A stretch of DNA of 64,000 nucleotides from Limnohabitans sp. JirII-31. GTDB lineage: Bacteria > Pseudomonadota > Gammaproteobacteria > Burkholderiales > Burkholderiaceae_C. The stretch is taken from positions 620,001-684,000 of the forward strand of contig NZ_NESA01000001.1 in NCBI RefSeq assembly GCF_002778315.1. Reading direction: 5' to 3'. A program made the translations under genes and the position numbers. This document shows, in pieces, positions 10,055 through 19,300 of this stretch; within the stretch, counting starts at the first letter, position 1, and each line of letters opens with the position of its first letter. The notes below the pieces were generated by a model, which made no database searches, was not told the origin of the DNA, and worked only from the letters and a program-made list of their open reading frames with translations.

Positions 10055-10164
10055 GGTGGGGGTGTTTGTCAGGACAGCAAATTGAGCATTATCGCCACTC
10101 GTATAGCCACTAAAATTCAGCCCCATCCTTAAGAAACGCCTTTTAGGCGAATCCAAAATTCACC
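10055..10164. promoter_or_regulatory. Divergent promoter region between msbA and tolB
   Basis: A 110-base non-coding stretch separates the divergent starts of msbA and tolB. It is richer in A and T than its flanks, so it must hold both promoters, but I could not identify convincing -35/-10 pairs or a binding-site repeat by eye. Confidence 0.5.
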
Positions 10165-11457
10165 ATGACTTTTTCTCGACGTAATGTTTGGCAAATGCTG
10201 CTTGGCGCGCTGCTCTTTGGAATCGCCGCCTTGCCTGCAATGGCGCAGTTTCGTGTGGAAGTATCCGGCGTTGGCTTGACCCAAGTGCCCATTGCGTTTG
10301 GTCCATTTCGTGGCGAGGAGTCCTCACCGCAAAAAATAGCCAGCATCGTGCAGGCCGATTTGGAGCGCAGCGGCCAATTTCGCGGCTTGGCTTCAGGCAA
10401 AACCATCGATGAAACTGAACGCCCTGATCTCAGTGCCATGCGTCAACTCGGCGCCGATGCGTTGTTAACCGGCAGCGTTGGAAAAATGGCCGATGGCCGC
10501 TTTGATGTGCGCTTGCGACTGTGGGATGTGGTGCGAGGCCAAGACTTGGGTGCCATGAGTTACGTGGTGGTAGCCGGCGACTTACGCCTCGCATCGCACC
10601 GTATTTCAGACTTTGTGTATGAAAAACTCACCGGTGATCGCGGCATTTTTTCGACACGTATTGCCTACGTGACCAAGGCCGGTGCGCGCTACAACTTGTG
10701 GGTAGCTGACTCGGATGGTGAAAACGCACAGTCGGCACTTGCCAGCCCAGAACCTATCATTTCGCCAAGCTGGTCACCCAGCGGCAGTCAGTTGGCCTAT
10801 GTCTCATTCGAGTCGCGCAAACCCGTCATTTATGTCCACGACGTGTCTTCCGGCAAGCGTCGTGTGGTGGCCAATTTCCGGGGTTCCAACAGTGCGCCAA
10901 CCTGGGCGCCAGACGGTCGCTCATTGGCGGCCACACTCAGCCGTGATGGGGGTTCGCAACTGTTCATGATCGATGCGCAGGGTGGCGAACCACGCCGGTT
11001 GACCCAATCGTCTGGCATCGACACTGAACCGGTGTTTTCGCCAGATGGCAGCGCCATTTATTTCGTCAGTGACCGTGGCGGTGCGCCGCAAATCTACCGC
11101 ATGCCAGCTATGGGAGGGCCGGCCAACCGCGTCACATTCAACGGGACTTACAACATTTCACCCGCACTGAGTGCCGATGGTCGATGGCTGGCTTACATTT
11201 CGCGCGTGGGTGGGGCTTTTAAGCTGTACGTGATGGACTTGGCCAGTGGCAACGCAACCGCCATCACAGACACCACTGCCGACGAACGACCTAGCTTTGC
11301 CCCCAACAGTCGTTTGCTGGTCTATGCCACACAACAAGGCGGTCGCGAAGCCTTGATGACAACCACCTTGGATGGTCGCATCAAGGCACGTCTGTCAGGA
11401 CAAGGGGGGGACCTGCGTGAACCGCACTGGGGCCCTTACGCCAAGGCGCAACCTTAA
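10165..11457 (+). CDS. tolB: Tol-Pal system periplasmic protein TolB
   Basis: Periplasmic beta-propeller protein that links Pal to the TolQRA motor and helps outer-membrane constriction at division. The 430-residue protein has a Sec signal peptide cleaved near A-M-A-Q (residue 27-28), an N-terminal alpha/beta domain to about residue 165, and repeated propeller blades with [11 protein letters not shown] and F-S-P-D-G-S motifs. pal and cpoB follow directly. tolQ, tolR and tolA, which usually precede tolB, are absent here; a divergent msbA occupies that place. Confidence 0.96.
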   Translation: MTFSRRNVWQMLLGALLFGIAALPAMAQFRVEVSGVGLTQVPIAFGPFRGEESSPQKIASIVQADLERSGQFRGLASGKTIDETERPDLSAMRQLGADALLTGSVGKMADGRFDVRLRLWDVVRGQDLGAMSYVVVAGDLRLASHRISDFVYEKLTGDRGIFSTRIAYVTKAGARYNLWVADSDGENAQSALASPEPIISPSWSPSGSQLAYVSFESRKPVIYVHDVSSGKRRVVANFRGSNSAPTWAPDGRSLAATLSRDGGSQLFMIDAQGGEPRRLTQSSGIDTEPVFSPDGSAIYFVSDRGGAPQIYRMPAMGGPANRVTFNGTYNISPALSADGRWLAYISRVGGAFKLYVMDLASGNATAITDTTADERPSFAPNSRLLVYATQQGGREALMTTTLDGRIKARLSGQGGDLREPHWGPYAKAQP

Positions 11458-11486
11458 AATTTTCATCTTCTTCAAACTTCATCACC

Positions 11487-12008
11487 ATGAAAAAATACCT
11501 CTTACTTTTTGCTTTAACAGCTCTGTTGGCTGGCTGCGCTTCGGGCGTCAAGCTCGACGACGTGCCCGTGGATGAACGCTCGGGTTCGGGCTCTGCCGCG
11601 TCAGGCAATGCCGGTGTCGCTGGGCTGGATGCCCGCGGACTTGGCGGCGTTGGCAACATCGTCAAAGCGGGTCCTGCTGGCGTGGAAACCGTCATTTACT
11701 TCGACTACGACAGCTACAGCGTCAAGCCTGAGTTTCAAAGCATGCTCGACGCACATGCCCGTTTCCTGCGCGCGGACAAAAACCGCAAAGCTGCCATTGA
11801 AGGACACACCGACGAACGTGGTGGCCGTGAATACAACCTGGCCCTGGGGCAAAAGCGCGCCGAAGCTGTGCGTCGTGCGCTGACCGTCTTAGGGGTGCCT
11901 GACAGTCAAATTGAAGCCGTGAGCTTTGGCAAAGAAAAGCCTGCCGTCCAAGGCATGGACGAGTCGGCATTTGCCAAAAACCGCCGCGCTGAGATCAGCT
12001 ACCGATGA
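11487..12008 (+). CDS. pal: Peptidoglycan-associated lipoprotein Pal
   Basis: Outer-membrane lipoprotein that grips peptidoglycan and binds TolB. The 173-residue product has a lipoprotein signal peptide with lipobox L-L-A-G-C (Cys at residue 17), a Gly/Ser/Ala-rich linker, and a C-terminal OmpA-like domain with V-I-Y-F-D-Y-D-S, the segment G-H-T-D-E-R-G and Y-N-x-A-L-G-Q-K-R-A, which bind meso-diaminopimelate. It lies 29 nt after tolB and overlaps cpoB by 4 nt (ATGA). Confidence 0.97.
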   Translation: MKKYLLLFALTALLAGCASGVKLDDVPVDERSGSGSAASGNAGVAGLDARGLGGVGNIVKAGPAGVETVIYFDYDSYSVKPEFQSMLDAHARFLRADKNRKAAIEGHTDERGGREYNLALGQKRAEAVRRALTVLGVPDSQIEAVSFGKEKPAVQGMDESAFAKNRRAEISYR

Positions 12009-12748
12009 CTACACCACGCGCACTCAAGGCCCACGCCATCGGCTGGGCGATCGCCTGTCTGTTGATGCCCAGCGCCAACGCCGCTTTGTTTGAGGACGAC
12101 GAGGCGCGCCGAGCCATTTTGGATTTGCGCCAACGTGTGGAACGCCAAAATGAAGAAATGCAGCAAGTGCAGCGCAGCTTGCTGGAACAGCAAAATCAAT
12201 TCGAGGCCGTGCGCTCGGAGATCGCCCGTTTGCGCGGTGAAAAAGAGCAACTCTCTCAAGAGTTGCGTCAACAACAAGAAGCCTCCAAGATCGTCACACA
12301 AGTCTTGGAAGAACGCTTGCGCAAGTTTGAACCCGTCAAAGTGAAATTCGATGGCGTGGAGTTTTTGGCTGAACCTGCTGAAATCAAAGCGTACGAGCAA
12401 GCCCTGGCTGTTTTCCGACAAGGTGACTTCGTCAATGCCAGCTTGGTCTTTTCAGACTTTCTCAGACGCTATCCCAGCAGTGGTTATGCAGCTTCTGCTT
12501 GGTTTTGGCTGGGCAATGCCCAGTATGCCAATCGCGACTACAAAGAAGCCATACGTAACTTCAGTGCATTGCTGAACAAATCAGCCGAGCATCCCCGTGC
12601 GCCTGAGTCCATGCTTTCAATTGCCAATTGCCAGCTGGAACTCAAAGACATCAAGTCTGCTCGCAAAACGCTGGACGATCTGATTAAAAACTACCCACAG
12701 TCCGAAGCAGCCGGTGCGGCCCGTGAACGATTGAGCAAACTGAAATGA
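12005..12748 (+). CDS. cpoB: Cell division coordinator CpoB (YbgF)
   Basis: Periplasmic protein that in E. coli coordinates outer-membrane constriction by Tol-Pal with septal peptidoglycan synthesis by PBP1B. The 247-residue protein has a signal peptide ending around A-N-A-A (residues 25-28), a coiled coil from about 35 to 110 rich in Q, E and R, and TPR-like repeats from about 125 (Y-E-Q-A-L-A-V-F-R-Q-G-D-F; W-F-W-L-G-N-A-Q-Y-A-N-R-D-Y). It overlaps pal upstream and the YeeE-type transporter downstream, both by 4 nt. Confidence 0.93.
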   Translation: MTTPRALKAHAIGWAIACLLMPSANAALFEDDEARRAILDLRQRVERQNEEMQQVQRSLLEQQNQFEAVRSEIARLRGEKEQLSQELRQQQEASKIVTQVLEERLRKFEPVKVKFDGVEFLAEPAEIKAYEQALAVFRQGDFVNASLVFSDFLRRYPSSGYAASAWFWLGNAQYANRDYKEAIRNFSALLNKSAEHPRAPESMLSIANCQLELKDIKSARKTLDDLIKNYPQSEAAGAARERLSKLK

Positions 12749-13857
12749 ACGACGTCACCACTCTGACCCAACAGGTCCTGCTGGCCTTTTTCATCATCGC
12801 AGTCGCCGTTGGGGTCATCAGCCAGCGGACCCACTTTTGCACCATGGGTGCCATTGCCGATGTGGTCAACATGGGCGACTGGACCCGCGCACGGCAGTGG
12901 ATGTTGGCGATCGGTGTGGCCATGATTGGTTTTGCCGCATTGGTTCAGTTGGACCTGATTGACGCAAGCAAAACCCTCTACGCCAACAACCGCTTCATGT
13001 GGTTGTCCTCTGCGGTAGGTGGATTGATGTTTGGTTACGGCATGGTCATGGCTTCGGGGTGTGGCAACAAAACCTTGGTGCGCATAGGCGCTGGCAACCT
13101 CAAATCGCTGGTGGTATTTTTGGTCTTGGGGTTGAGCGCCTTTGCCACCCTCAAAGGCATCACCGCTGTGGTTCGTGTCAACACCGTCGACGCTGTGGCG
13201 CTGAGCATGCCCAATGGTGCCGACTTAGGCGCCTTGATTGCAGCTGTAACCGGCCACACCTCCAAACTGACGGCCATCTGGAGTGGCTATGCGTTGGGCA
13301 CTGTGTTGGTGTTGTGGGTACTGCGCCATGCTGACTTCTGGACCGTTGAGAATTTGTTGGCAAGCGTTGGCATCGGTGCCTTGATCGTTGCCATGTGGTG
13401 GGTGAGTGGGCATTTCGGTTTTTTACCTGAACACCCTGAAACGCTGGAACCTGTTTATTTGGGCACCAACTCGGGCCGCATTGAAGCCATGAGCTTTGTT
13501 GCTCCCTTGGCACACAGCCTCGACTGGTTGATGTTCTTCAGCGACAAGTCCAAAGTGTTGACAGTGGGTGTGATGTCGGTGGTGGGCGTCGTCGTCGGCT
13601 CTGCTGCGTCAGCATTGCAGCAAAAAACATTCCGTTGGGAAGGCTTCGCCAACGTGGAGGACTTGTCACAACACCTTTTGGGTGGTGTCTTGATGGGTGT
13701 GGGGGGTGTCACCGCAATGGGATGCACCTTCGGTCAAGGGCTTAGCGGCATATCGACCCTGAGCCTCAACTCTTTCGTGGCTGTAGCCGCCATCGTGACC
13801 GGTGCGGTTTTGTCCATTCGTCACCAAGTGGCGCGCTTGGAGCGCAGCCTCGCGTGA
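12745..13857 (+). CDS. YeeE/YedE-family sulfur-compound transporter
   Basis: A 370-residue integral membrane protein with about ten hydrophobic segments. Conserved cysteines seen in the family's relay motifs are T-H-F-C-T-M-G near residue 32, A-S-G-C-G-N-K near residue 109 and M-G-C-T-F-G-Q-G near residue 330. In characterised members (YeeE/TsuA) such cysteines pass thiosulfate through the membrane; the actual ion here is inferred only. It overlaps cpoB (ATGA) and tcdA (GTGA), an unexpected link between Tol-Pal genes and sulfur/tRNA genes. No adjacent TusA/YeeD partner is present. Confidence 0.87.
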   Translation: MNDVTTLTQQVLLAFFIIAVAVGVISQRTHFCTMGAIADVVNMGDWTRARQWMLAIGVAMIGFAALVQLDLIDASKTLYANNRFMWLSSAVGGLMFGYGMVMASGCGNKTLVRIGAGNLKSLVVFLVLGLSAFATLKGITAVVRVNTVDAVALSMPNGADLGALIAAVTGHTSKLTAIWSGYALGTVLVLWVLRHADFWTVENLLASVGIGALIVAMWWVSGHFGFLPEHPETLEPVYLGTNSGRIEAMSFVAPLAHSLDWLMFFSDKSKVLTVGVMSVVGVVVGSAASALQQKTFRWEGFANVEDLSQHLLGGVLMGVGGVTAMGCTFGQGLSGISTLSLNSFVAVAAIVTGAVLSIRHQVARLERSLA

Positions 13858-14633
13858 CTGAGGGCGCTGACCTACAGCGCCGCTTTGGCGGCCTTGAGCG
13901 TCTCTATGGCGTTGCAGGGGCCCAACGCATTCGTGATGCGCACGTTGCCATCATCGGCATCGGAGGTGTCGGGTCCTGGGCTGCTGAGGCCTTGGCTCGC
14001 AGTGGAGTAGGGCGCTTGACCCTGGTCGATCTGGACCACGTCGCCGAGTCCAACATCAACCGTCAAATTCAGGCGCTTGATACCACGGTGGGACAAGCCA
14101 AAGTGTTGGCCATGCGCGACCGAATTGCGCATATCAATCCGAGTTGCCAAGTTCAATGTGTGGAAGAGTTTGTCGATCCTCACAACTGGCCCGCGATCTT
14201 GGGTGGACCCATCGACGCGGTGATTGATGCATGCGACCAGGTCAAAGCCAAAACAAGCATGGCAGCCTGGGCACTCAAACACAAAGCCTTGTTCATCAGT
14301 GTGGGCGCCGCAGGTGGCAAACGCTTGGCGCACAAAGTCGATATCGACGACTTGTCACTCACCACCCATGACCCCTTATTGGCACAACTGAGATATCGTT
14401 TGCGTCGTGAGCATGGCGCCGCGCGAGACGGAAAAAAGATAGGCGTGCCGTGCGTCTTTAGCCGCGAATCTGTTGCACCTCCAGATGCCAGTTGCGCACT
14501 AGAGGGGGATGGCAGCTTGAACTGTCACGGTTACGGATCTGTGGTCAGTGTGACGGCGACATTTGGTCAATGTGCTGCGGGTTGGGTGATTGATCAAATT
14601 TCTTTGGGCGCTCTGGAAAAGTCAAAAAAATAG
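13854..14633 (+). CDS. tcdA: tRNA threonylcarbamoyladenosine dehydratase
   Basis: An E1-like ThiF/MoeB-fold enzyme that uses ATP to cyclise t6A to ct6A in tRNAs decoding ANN codons; in E. coli it works with the CsdA-CsdE sulfur pair. The 259-residue product shows the nucleotide-binding G-I-G-G-V-G-S-W near residue 35, D-L-D-H-V near 59, and S-N-I-N-R-Q, all family hallmarks. The GTG start at 13854 overlaps the transporter stop (GTGA). The promoter of the following tRNA-Lys gene begins inside its 3' end. tRNA-Lys(UUU) is itself a known t6A/ct6A substrate. Confidence 0.93.
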   Translation: MTEGADLQRRFGGLERLYGVAGAQRIRDAHVAIIGIGGVGSWAAEALARSGVGRLTLVDLDHVAESNINRQIQALDTTVGQAKVLAMRDRIAHINPSCQVQCVEEFVDPHNWPAILGGPIDAVIDACDQVKAKTSMAAWALKHKALFISVGAAGGKRLAHKVDIDDLSLTTHDPLLAQLRYRLRREHGAARDGKKIGVPCVFSRESVAPPDASCALEGDGSLNCHGYGSVVSVTATFGQCAAGWVIDQISLGALEKSKK

Positions 14634-14642
14634 CGCTATAAT
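14614..14642 (+). promoter_or_regulatory. Promoter of tRNA-Lys
   Basis: A perfect -10 box TATAAT lies at 14637-14642, 43 nt before the tRNA. A weak -35 candidate TGGAAA at 14614-14619 gives a 17-nt spacer and lies within the tcdA coding end. Inferred from motif and spacing only. Confidence 0.65.
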
Positions 14643-14685
14643 TTGAGTCTTCGCGATGCAGTGAACATCACTTGCAAAGCGTGAT

Positions 14686-14761
14686 GGGACCATAGCTCAG
14701 TTGGTAGAGCAGCGGACTTTTAATCCGTTTGTCGTGGGTTCGACCCCCGCTGGTCCCACCA
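14686..14761 (+). tRNA. tRNA-Lys (anticodon UUU)
   Basis: A 76-nt cloverleaf is complete. The acceptor stem GGGACCA pairs perfectly with TGGTCCC, followed by discriminator A and an encoded CCA (14759-14761). The anticodon loop reads CTTTTAA, giving UUU, which decodes Lys AAA/AAG. The T arm carries the standard GGTTCGA. It stands alone with its own promoter and terminator. Confidence 0.97.
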
Positions 14762-14769
14762 AGTTTTAA

Positions 14770-14802
14770 AGCACTTTGTACGCAAGTACAAAGTGCTTTT
14801 TT
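14770..14802 (+). terminator. Intrinsic terminator of tRNA-Lys
   Basis: Perfect 12-bp inverted repeat (arms 14770-14781 and 14786-14797, AGCACTTTGTAC) with a GCAA tetraloop, followed by six T. Flanking A and T bases could lengthen the stem to about 15 bp. Confidence 0.92.
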
Positions 14803-15078
14803 ACTTTAGGCATGCCGCTTGAAATTCAAAGAACCTCTCAATAACGCGCAGGTCAAGCTACCCATGCATGCCAATCATTTCTTCAGTCATTAGAGACGCG
14901 TTGAAAGTAGCCATGCCTTCGTCGGTACTTGTCATCATTGACAGAATAAAAAATTAGAGCCTGAGGCACAATAGCTTCAAGCCCATCTTCTGAATCACAT
15001 CTGTTCAAAGCCACCTTGTTTTCACGCGCAACGTGGCTTTGTGCTTTTGAATTCATACCTCATCCAGGACGCTGCACC
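14803..15078. other. Non-coding region before RND efflux operon, with inverted repeat
   Basis: The largest gene-free gap (276 bases). It contains a TTGACA (14938-14943) that could be a -35 box, though no good -10 box stands at the right distance, and a 9-bp inverted repeat CAAAGCCAC/GTGGCTTTG (15006-15014 and 15033-15041) 37 nt before the adaptor start. The repeat could be an operator or a leader hairpin. No regulator gene adjoins the operon. No other structure was seen. Confidence 0.5.
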
Positions 15079-16326
15079 ATGCTTACAACAAGCCCCGTAT
15101 CCCTTGTCTCTCATACCTTGGCTCGCAGCTCTCAGTTTGTTGCCTTAGCTGCTGTCATGGCCTTGGTCGCCTGTGGTGCAAAAGAAGGTGCGCCTGCTGG
15201 CGCCAACGCAGGGCCACCGCCTGCTGCGGTCGGCGTGGTCACCGTGAATCAACAAGTGGTGGCGCTGCAAACCGAATTGCCAGGGCGTGTCAGCCCCATC
15301 CGCGTGGCGCAGGTGCGTGCACGCGTCAATGGCGTGGTGTTGCAACGTTTATTCAAAGAAGGCAGTCAAGTCAAGGCAGGCCAAGTGCTGTTTCAAATCG
15401 ATCCAGCGCCTTATCGAGCCGCACACGACAGCGCGCAAGCCAGCCTGGTCAAGGCACAAGCCAATTTATTGCAATCCAACGCACAGGTGGTGCGCTACAA
15501 ACCATTGGTCGAAGCCAATGCGGTGAGTCAACAAGAGTTCACCTCTGTGGTGACGGCACAAAAGCAGGCAGAGGCAGATGTGGCAGCCGCCACAGCAGCA
15601 CTCCAAAGTGCGCGCATCAACCTCGATTACGCCAGCGTGACCGCCCCCATCTCGGGTCGCATTGGTCAAGCCTTGGTCACTGAGGGCGCATTGGTGAGTC
15701 AAACCGAAGCCACCCAACTGGCCTTGATTCAACAAACCGACACGGTCTATGTGAACTTCACCCAATCGACCACCGACGTGTTGAACTTGCGCAAAGCAAT
15801 TGCAGCCAAGCAGGTGCGCAGCGCCGCCGATGGCTCCGTGGCTGTGCGTGTGGTGTTGGAAGATGGCAGCGAATTACCGCGCAAAGGCAAGCTGTTGTTC
15901 ACTGACTTGACCGTGGACCCGACCTCTGGCCAAGTCACTTTGCGGGCTGAAGTGCCCAATGGCGATGGGCTGTTACTGCCTGGCCAATATGTGCGGGTGC
16001 GTTTGTCACAAGCCGAGTTGCCATCAGGCATTTTGTTGCCTCAACAAGCCGTGACGCGCACGGGGCAAGGCGACACCGTGTTGGTGGTGGGGCCAGATAG
16101 CAAGCCTGTGCCGCGCTCGGTCAAAGTGGGTGCTGCACAAAACAACCAATGGCTGATCCTGGAGGGATTGCAAGCAGGTGAACAAGTCATCGTTGACGGC
16201 TTTCAGAAAATGATGGTACCCGGTGCACCTGTCAAACCTGTGCCTTGGGATGCAAAGGTTATGTCGCCTGCGACAGCGCCAGTCTCGGCCACCGCATCGG
16301 CCGCAGCTTCTGCGGCTAGCAAGTAA
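15079..16326 (+). CDS. RND efflux periplasmic adaptor (AcrA/MexA type lipoprotein)
   Basis: Membrane-fusion protein that bridges the inner-membrane pump and the outer-membrane channel. Start ATG 15079 yields 415 residues with a lipoprotein signal and lipobox L-V-A-C (Cys near residue 33); an upstream in-frame start at 15016 would add 21 residues lacking signal character. The lipoyl/barrel-sandwich halves flank an alpha-hairpin (about residues 120-180), with A-P-I-S-G-R-I-G near residue 190 marking the second lipoyl half. The C-terminus is Ala/Ser-rich. It is followed 12 nt later by the pump gene. Confidence 0.92.
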   Translation: MLTTSPVSLVSHTLARSSQFVALAAVMALVACGAKEGAPAGANAGPPPAAVGVVTVNQQVVALQTELPGRVSPIRVAQVRARVNGVVLQRLFKEGSQVKAGQVLFQIDPAPYRAAHDSAQASLVKAQANLLQSNAQVVRYKPLVEANAVSQQEFTSVVTAQKQAEADVAAATAALQSARINLDYASVTAPISGRIGQALVTEGALVSQTEATQLALIQQTDTVYVNFTQSTTDVLNLRKAIAAKQVRSAADGSVAVRVVLEDGSELPRKGKLLFTDLTVDPTSGQVTLRAEVPNGDGLLLPGQYVRVRLSQAELPSGILLPQQAVTRTGQGDTVLVVGPDSKPVPRSVKVGAAQNNQWLILEGLQAGEQVIVDGFQKMMVPGAPVKPVPWDAKVMSPATAPVSATASAAASAASK

Positions 16327-16338
16327 AGGGCCGCAGCC

Positions 16339-19300
16339 ATGGCGCAGTTCTTCATCAACCGTCCCATCTTTGCATGGGTAATTTCGCTCTTCATCCTCGG
16401 CCTCGGTGGCTTGGCCATCACCCAGTTGCCTGTTTCACAGTACCCACCTGTGGCACCTCCATCGATCTTGATCACCGCAGGCTACCCAGGCGCATCGGCA
16501 CAAACACTGGAAGACAGCGTGTTCAGCGTGATCGAGCGCGAGATGAACGGCTCACCCGGCATGATTTACATGGAATCGGTCGCACAAGCCAACGGCACCG
16601 GCACCATCACCATCAGCTTTGAGCCTGGCACCAACCCAGACTTGGCACAGGTTGATGTGCAAAACCGCCTGTCGCGTGCCGCACCCCGCTTGCCTGCGGC
16701 GGTCACACAGCAAGGCGTTCGGGTTGAAAAATCACGCACCAACTTTTTGGTCTTCATCATGCTGTCGTCGGACTCACCCGACTTCGACATCGTGGCGTTG
16801 GGCGACTTTGGCTCACGCAATGTCTTGCCCGAAATTCAGCGCTTACCTGGTGTGGGCCAGGCACAGCTGTTTGGCACCGAACGCGCCATGCGCATCTGGA
16901 TCGACCCAGCCAAGCTGACCGGCTTTAACCTGTCGGCTGCCGATGTCAACAACGCCATCCGTGCACAAAACGCGCAAGTGTCGTCGGGGACCATGGGCGA
17001 CTTGCCCAACCTCAACACCCAATCCATGTCGGCCACCGTGATCGTGGACGGGCAGCTCAACAGCGTCGAGCAGTTCGCCAACATCATCTTGCGCGCCAAC
17101 ACCGACGGTTCTGCCGTGCGCTTGAAAGATGTGGCCCGCATTGAGCTGGGAGCCCAAACCTATGCCACCTCCGCGCGCTTGAACGGCAAGCCTGCTGCAG
17201 GCATTGGCGTGCAACTTTCACCCACCGGCAACGCCATGGCTGCCGCACAAGCGGTGCGCGAGCGCATGGCCGAGCTGGAAGCCTATTTCCCCAAAGGCGT
17301 GCACTGGACCATTCCTTATGACAGCTCACGCTTTGTGAAGATCTCCATTGCACAAGTGGCAGAAACCTTGGTCGAGGCCATCGTGCTGGTGTTCTTGGTG
17401 ATGTACCTGTTCTTGCAGAACTTTCGCTACACCATCATCCCCACCATCGTGGTGCCCGTGGCCTTGATGGGCAGCTTTGCCACCTTGATGGCCTTGGGCT
17501 TCTCAATCAACGTGCTGACCATGTTCGGCATGGTGCTGGTCATCGGCATCGTGGTGGACGACGCCATCGTGGTGGTCGAAAACGTTGAACGCATCATGAG
17601 CGAGGAGGGGCTGTCACCGCTGGTGGCGACCCGCAAAGCCATGGGGCAAATCTCGGGCGCCATCATCGGCGTGACCGTGGTGTTGATTGCGGTGTTTGTG
17701 CCCTTGGCTTTTTTCAAAGGTTCGGTCGGCAATATTTACCGCCAGTTTTCGGCTGTGATGGTCAGCGCCATCGCTTTCTCGGCGTTCATGGCTTTGTCAC
17801 TCACGCCAGCCTTGTGTGCCACCTTGCTCAAGCCGGTCCAAGCAGGGCACCACCACGCCAAGACAGGCTTCTTTCGCTGGTTCAACCGAGGCTTCACGCG
17901 CACTGCCAAAAATTACGAAAGCTGGGTCGGGCGCATGCTGCAACGTGCTGCGCGTTATTTGTGGATTTATCTGGCCATCATCGTCGCTGTGGGCGTGATG
18001 TACCTGCGTTTGCCCACCTCGTTCTTGCCCGGTGAAGACCAGGGCAACATCTTGGTCAACGTGCAGTTGCCACCCGGTGCCACCCAACAACGCACCCAGG
18101 CGGTGATGGAGCAGGTTGAAGGCTTTGTCTTGAAGCAACCCGAAGTGCAAAGCATGGTCGGCATTTTGGGGTTCAGCTTTTCTGGCCAAGGCCAAAACGC
18201 AGGTCTGGCCTTTGTCACACTCAAAGACTGGGCCGAACGCTCAGGCCCTATGCAGTCGGCACAAGCACTCGCAGGGCGTGCGTTTGGTGCGCTCATGGGC
18301 GTGCGTGATGCCTTCATCTTCCCCTTGAGTCCGCCGCCCATTCCCGAGTTGGGCACGGCCTCGGGTTTTACCTTCCGCTTGCAAGATCGCGCTGGCAAAG
18401 GCCACGAGGCTTTGGTGGCGGCGCGCAACCAACTGCTGGGCTTGGCCGCCAAGAGCCCAGTGTTGACACAAATCCGCCCCGATGGTTTGGAAGATGCCCC
18501 TCAGCTGCAAATCGACATTGACCGTGACAAAGCCAACGCCTTGGGCGTGAGTTTTGACGCCATCAACACCACCATCTCCACGGCCTTGGGTTCGGCCTAC
18601 ATCAACGACTTTCCCAATCAGGGCCGCTTGCAGCGTGTGGTGGTTCAGGCCGATACCTCGGCGCGCATGCAGCCGCATGAGTTGCTGCGTCTGAGTGCCC
18701 CTAATGCGCAAGGCAAACCGGTACCCCTGTCGGCCTTTGCCAGCACGCGCTGGGTGAAAGGGGCCATGCAAACCGTGCGCTACAACGGCTACCCCGCCAT
18801 GCGCATTGGCGGTGCCGCAGCGCCAGGTTACAGCTCGGGCGCTGCCATGGAAGAAATGGAACGCCTCATGACCGAACTGCCCGAAGGCTTTGCTTTTGAA
18901 TGGACCGGGCAATCACGCGAAGAAAAATTGGCTGGCTCGCAAGCCGTCATCTTGTATGGGTTTGCTGTGCTGGCTGTGTTTTTGTGTCTGGCCGCTTTGT
19001 ATGAAAGTTGGTCCATCCCGCTGTCTGTGATTTTGGTGGTGCCGTTGGGCGTACTCGGCGTGGTGCTGGCCACGTGGATGCGCGGCTATGCCAACGATGT
19101 GTACTTCCAAGTGGGCTTGATCACCATCATCGGTTTGTCGGCTAAGAACGCGATTTTGATCATCGAATTCGCCAAAGACTTGCATGCTCAAGGCCACAGC
19201 TTGGTGGAGTCAGCATTGGCGGCCGCGCACATGCGTTTTCGCCCCATCTTGATGACCTCCATGGCCTTCATGCTGGGCGTGCTGCCCTTGGCCATTGCCA

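Noticed and set aside
14686-14761. tRNA-Lys as an integration site for a mobile island
   Set aside because: No integrase, no direct repeat of the tRNA 3' end and ordinary genes on both sides.
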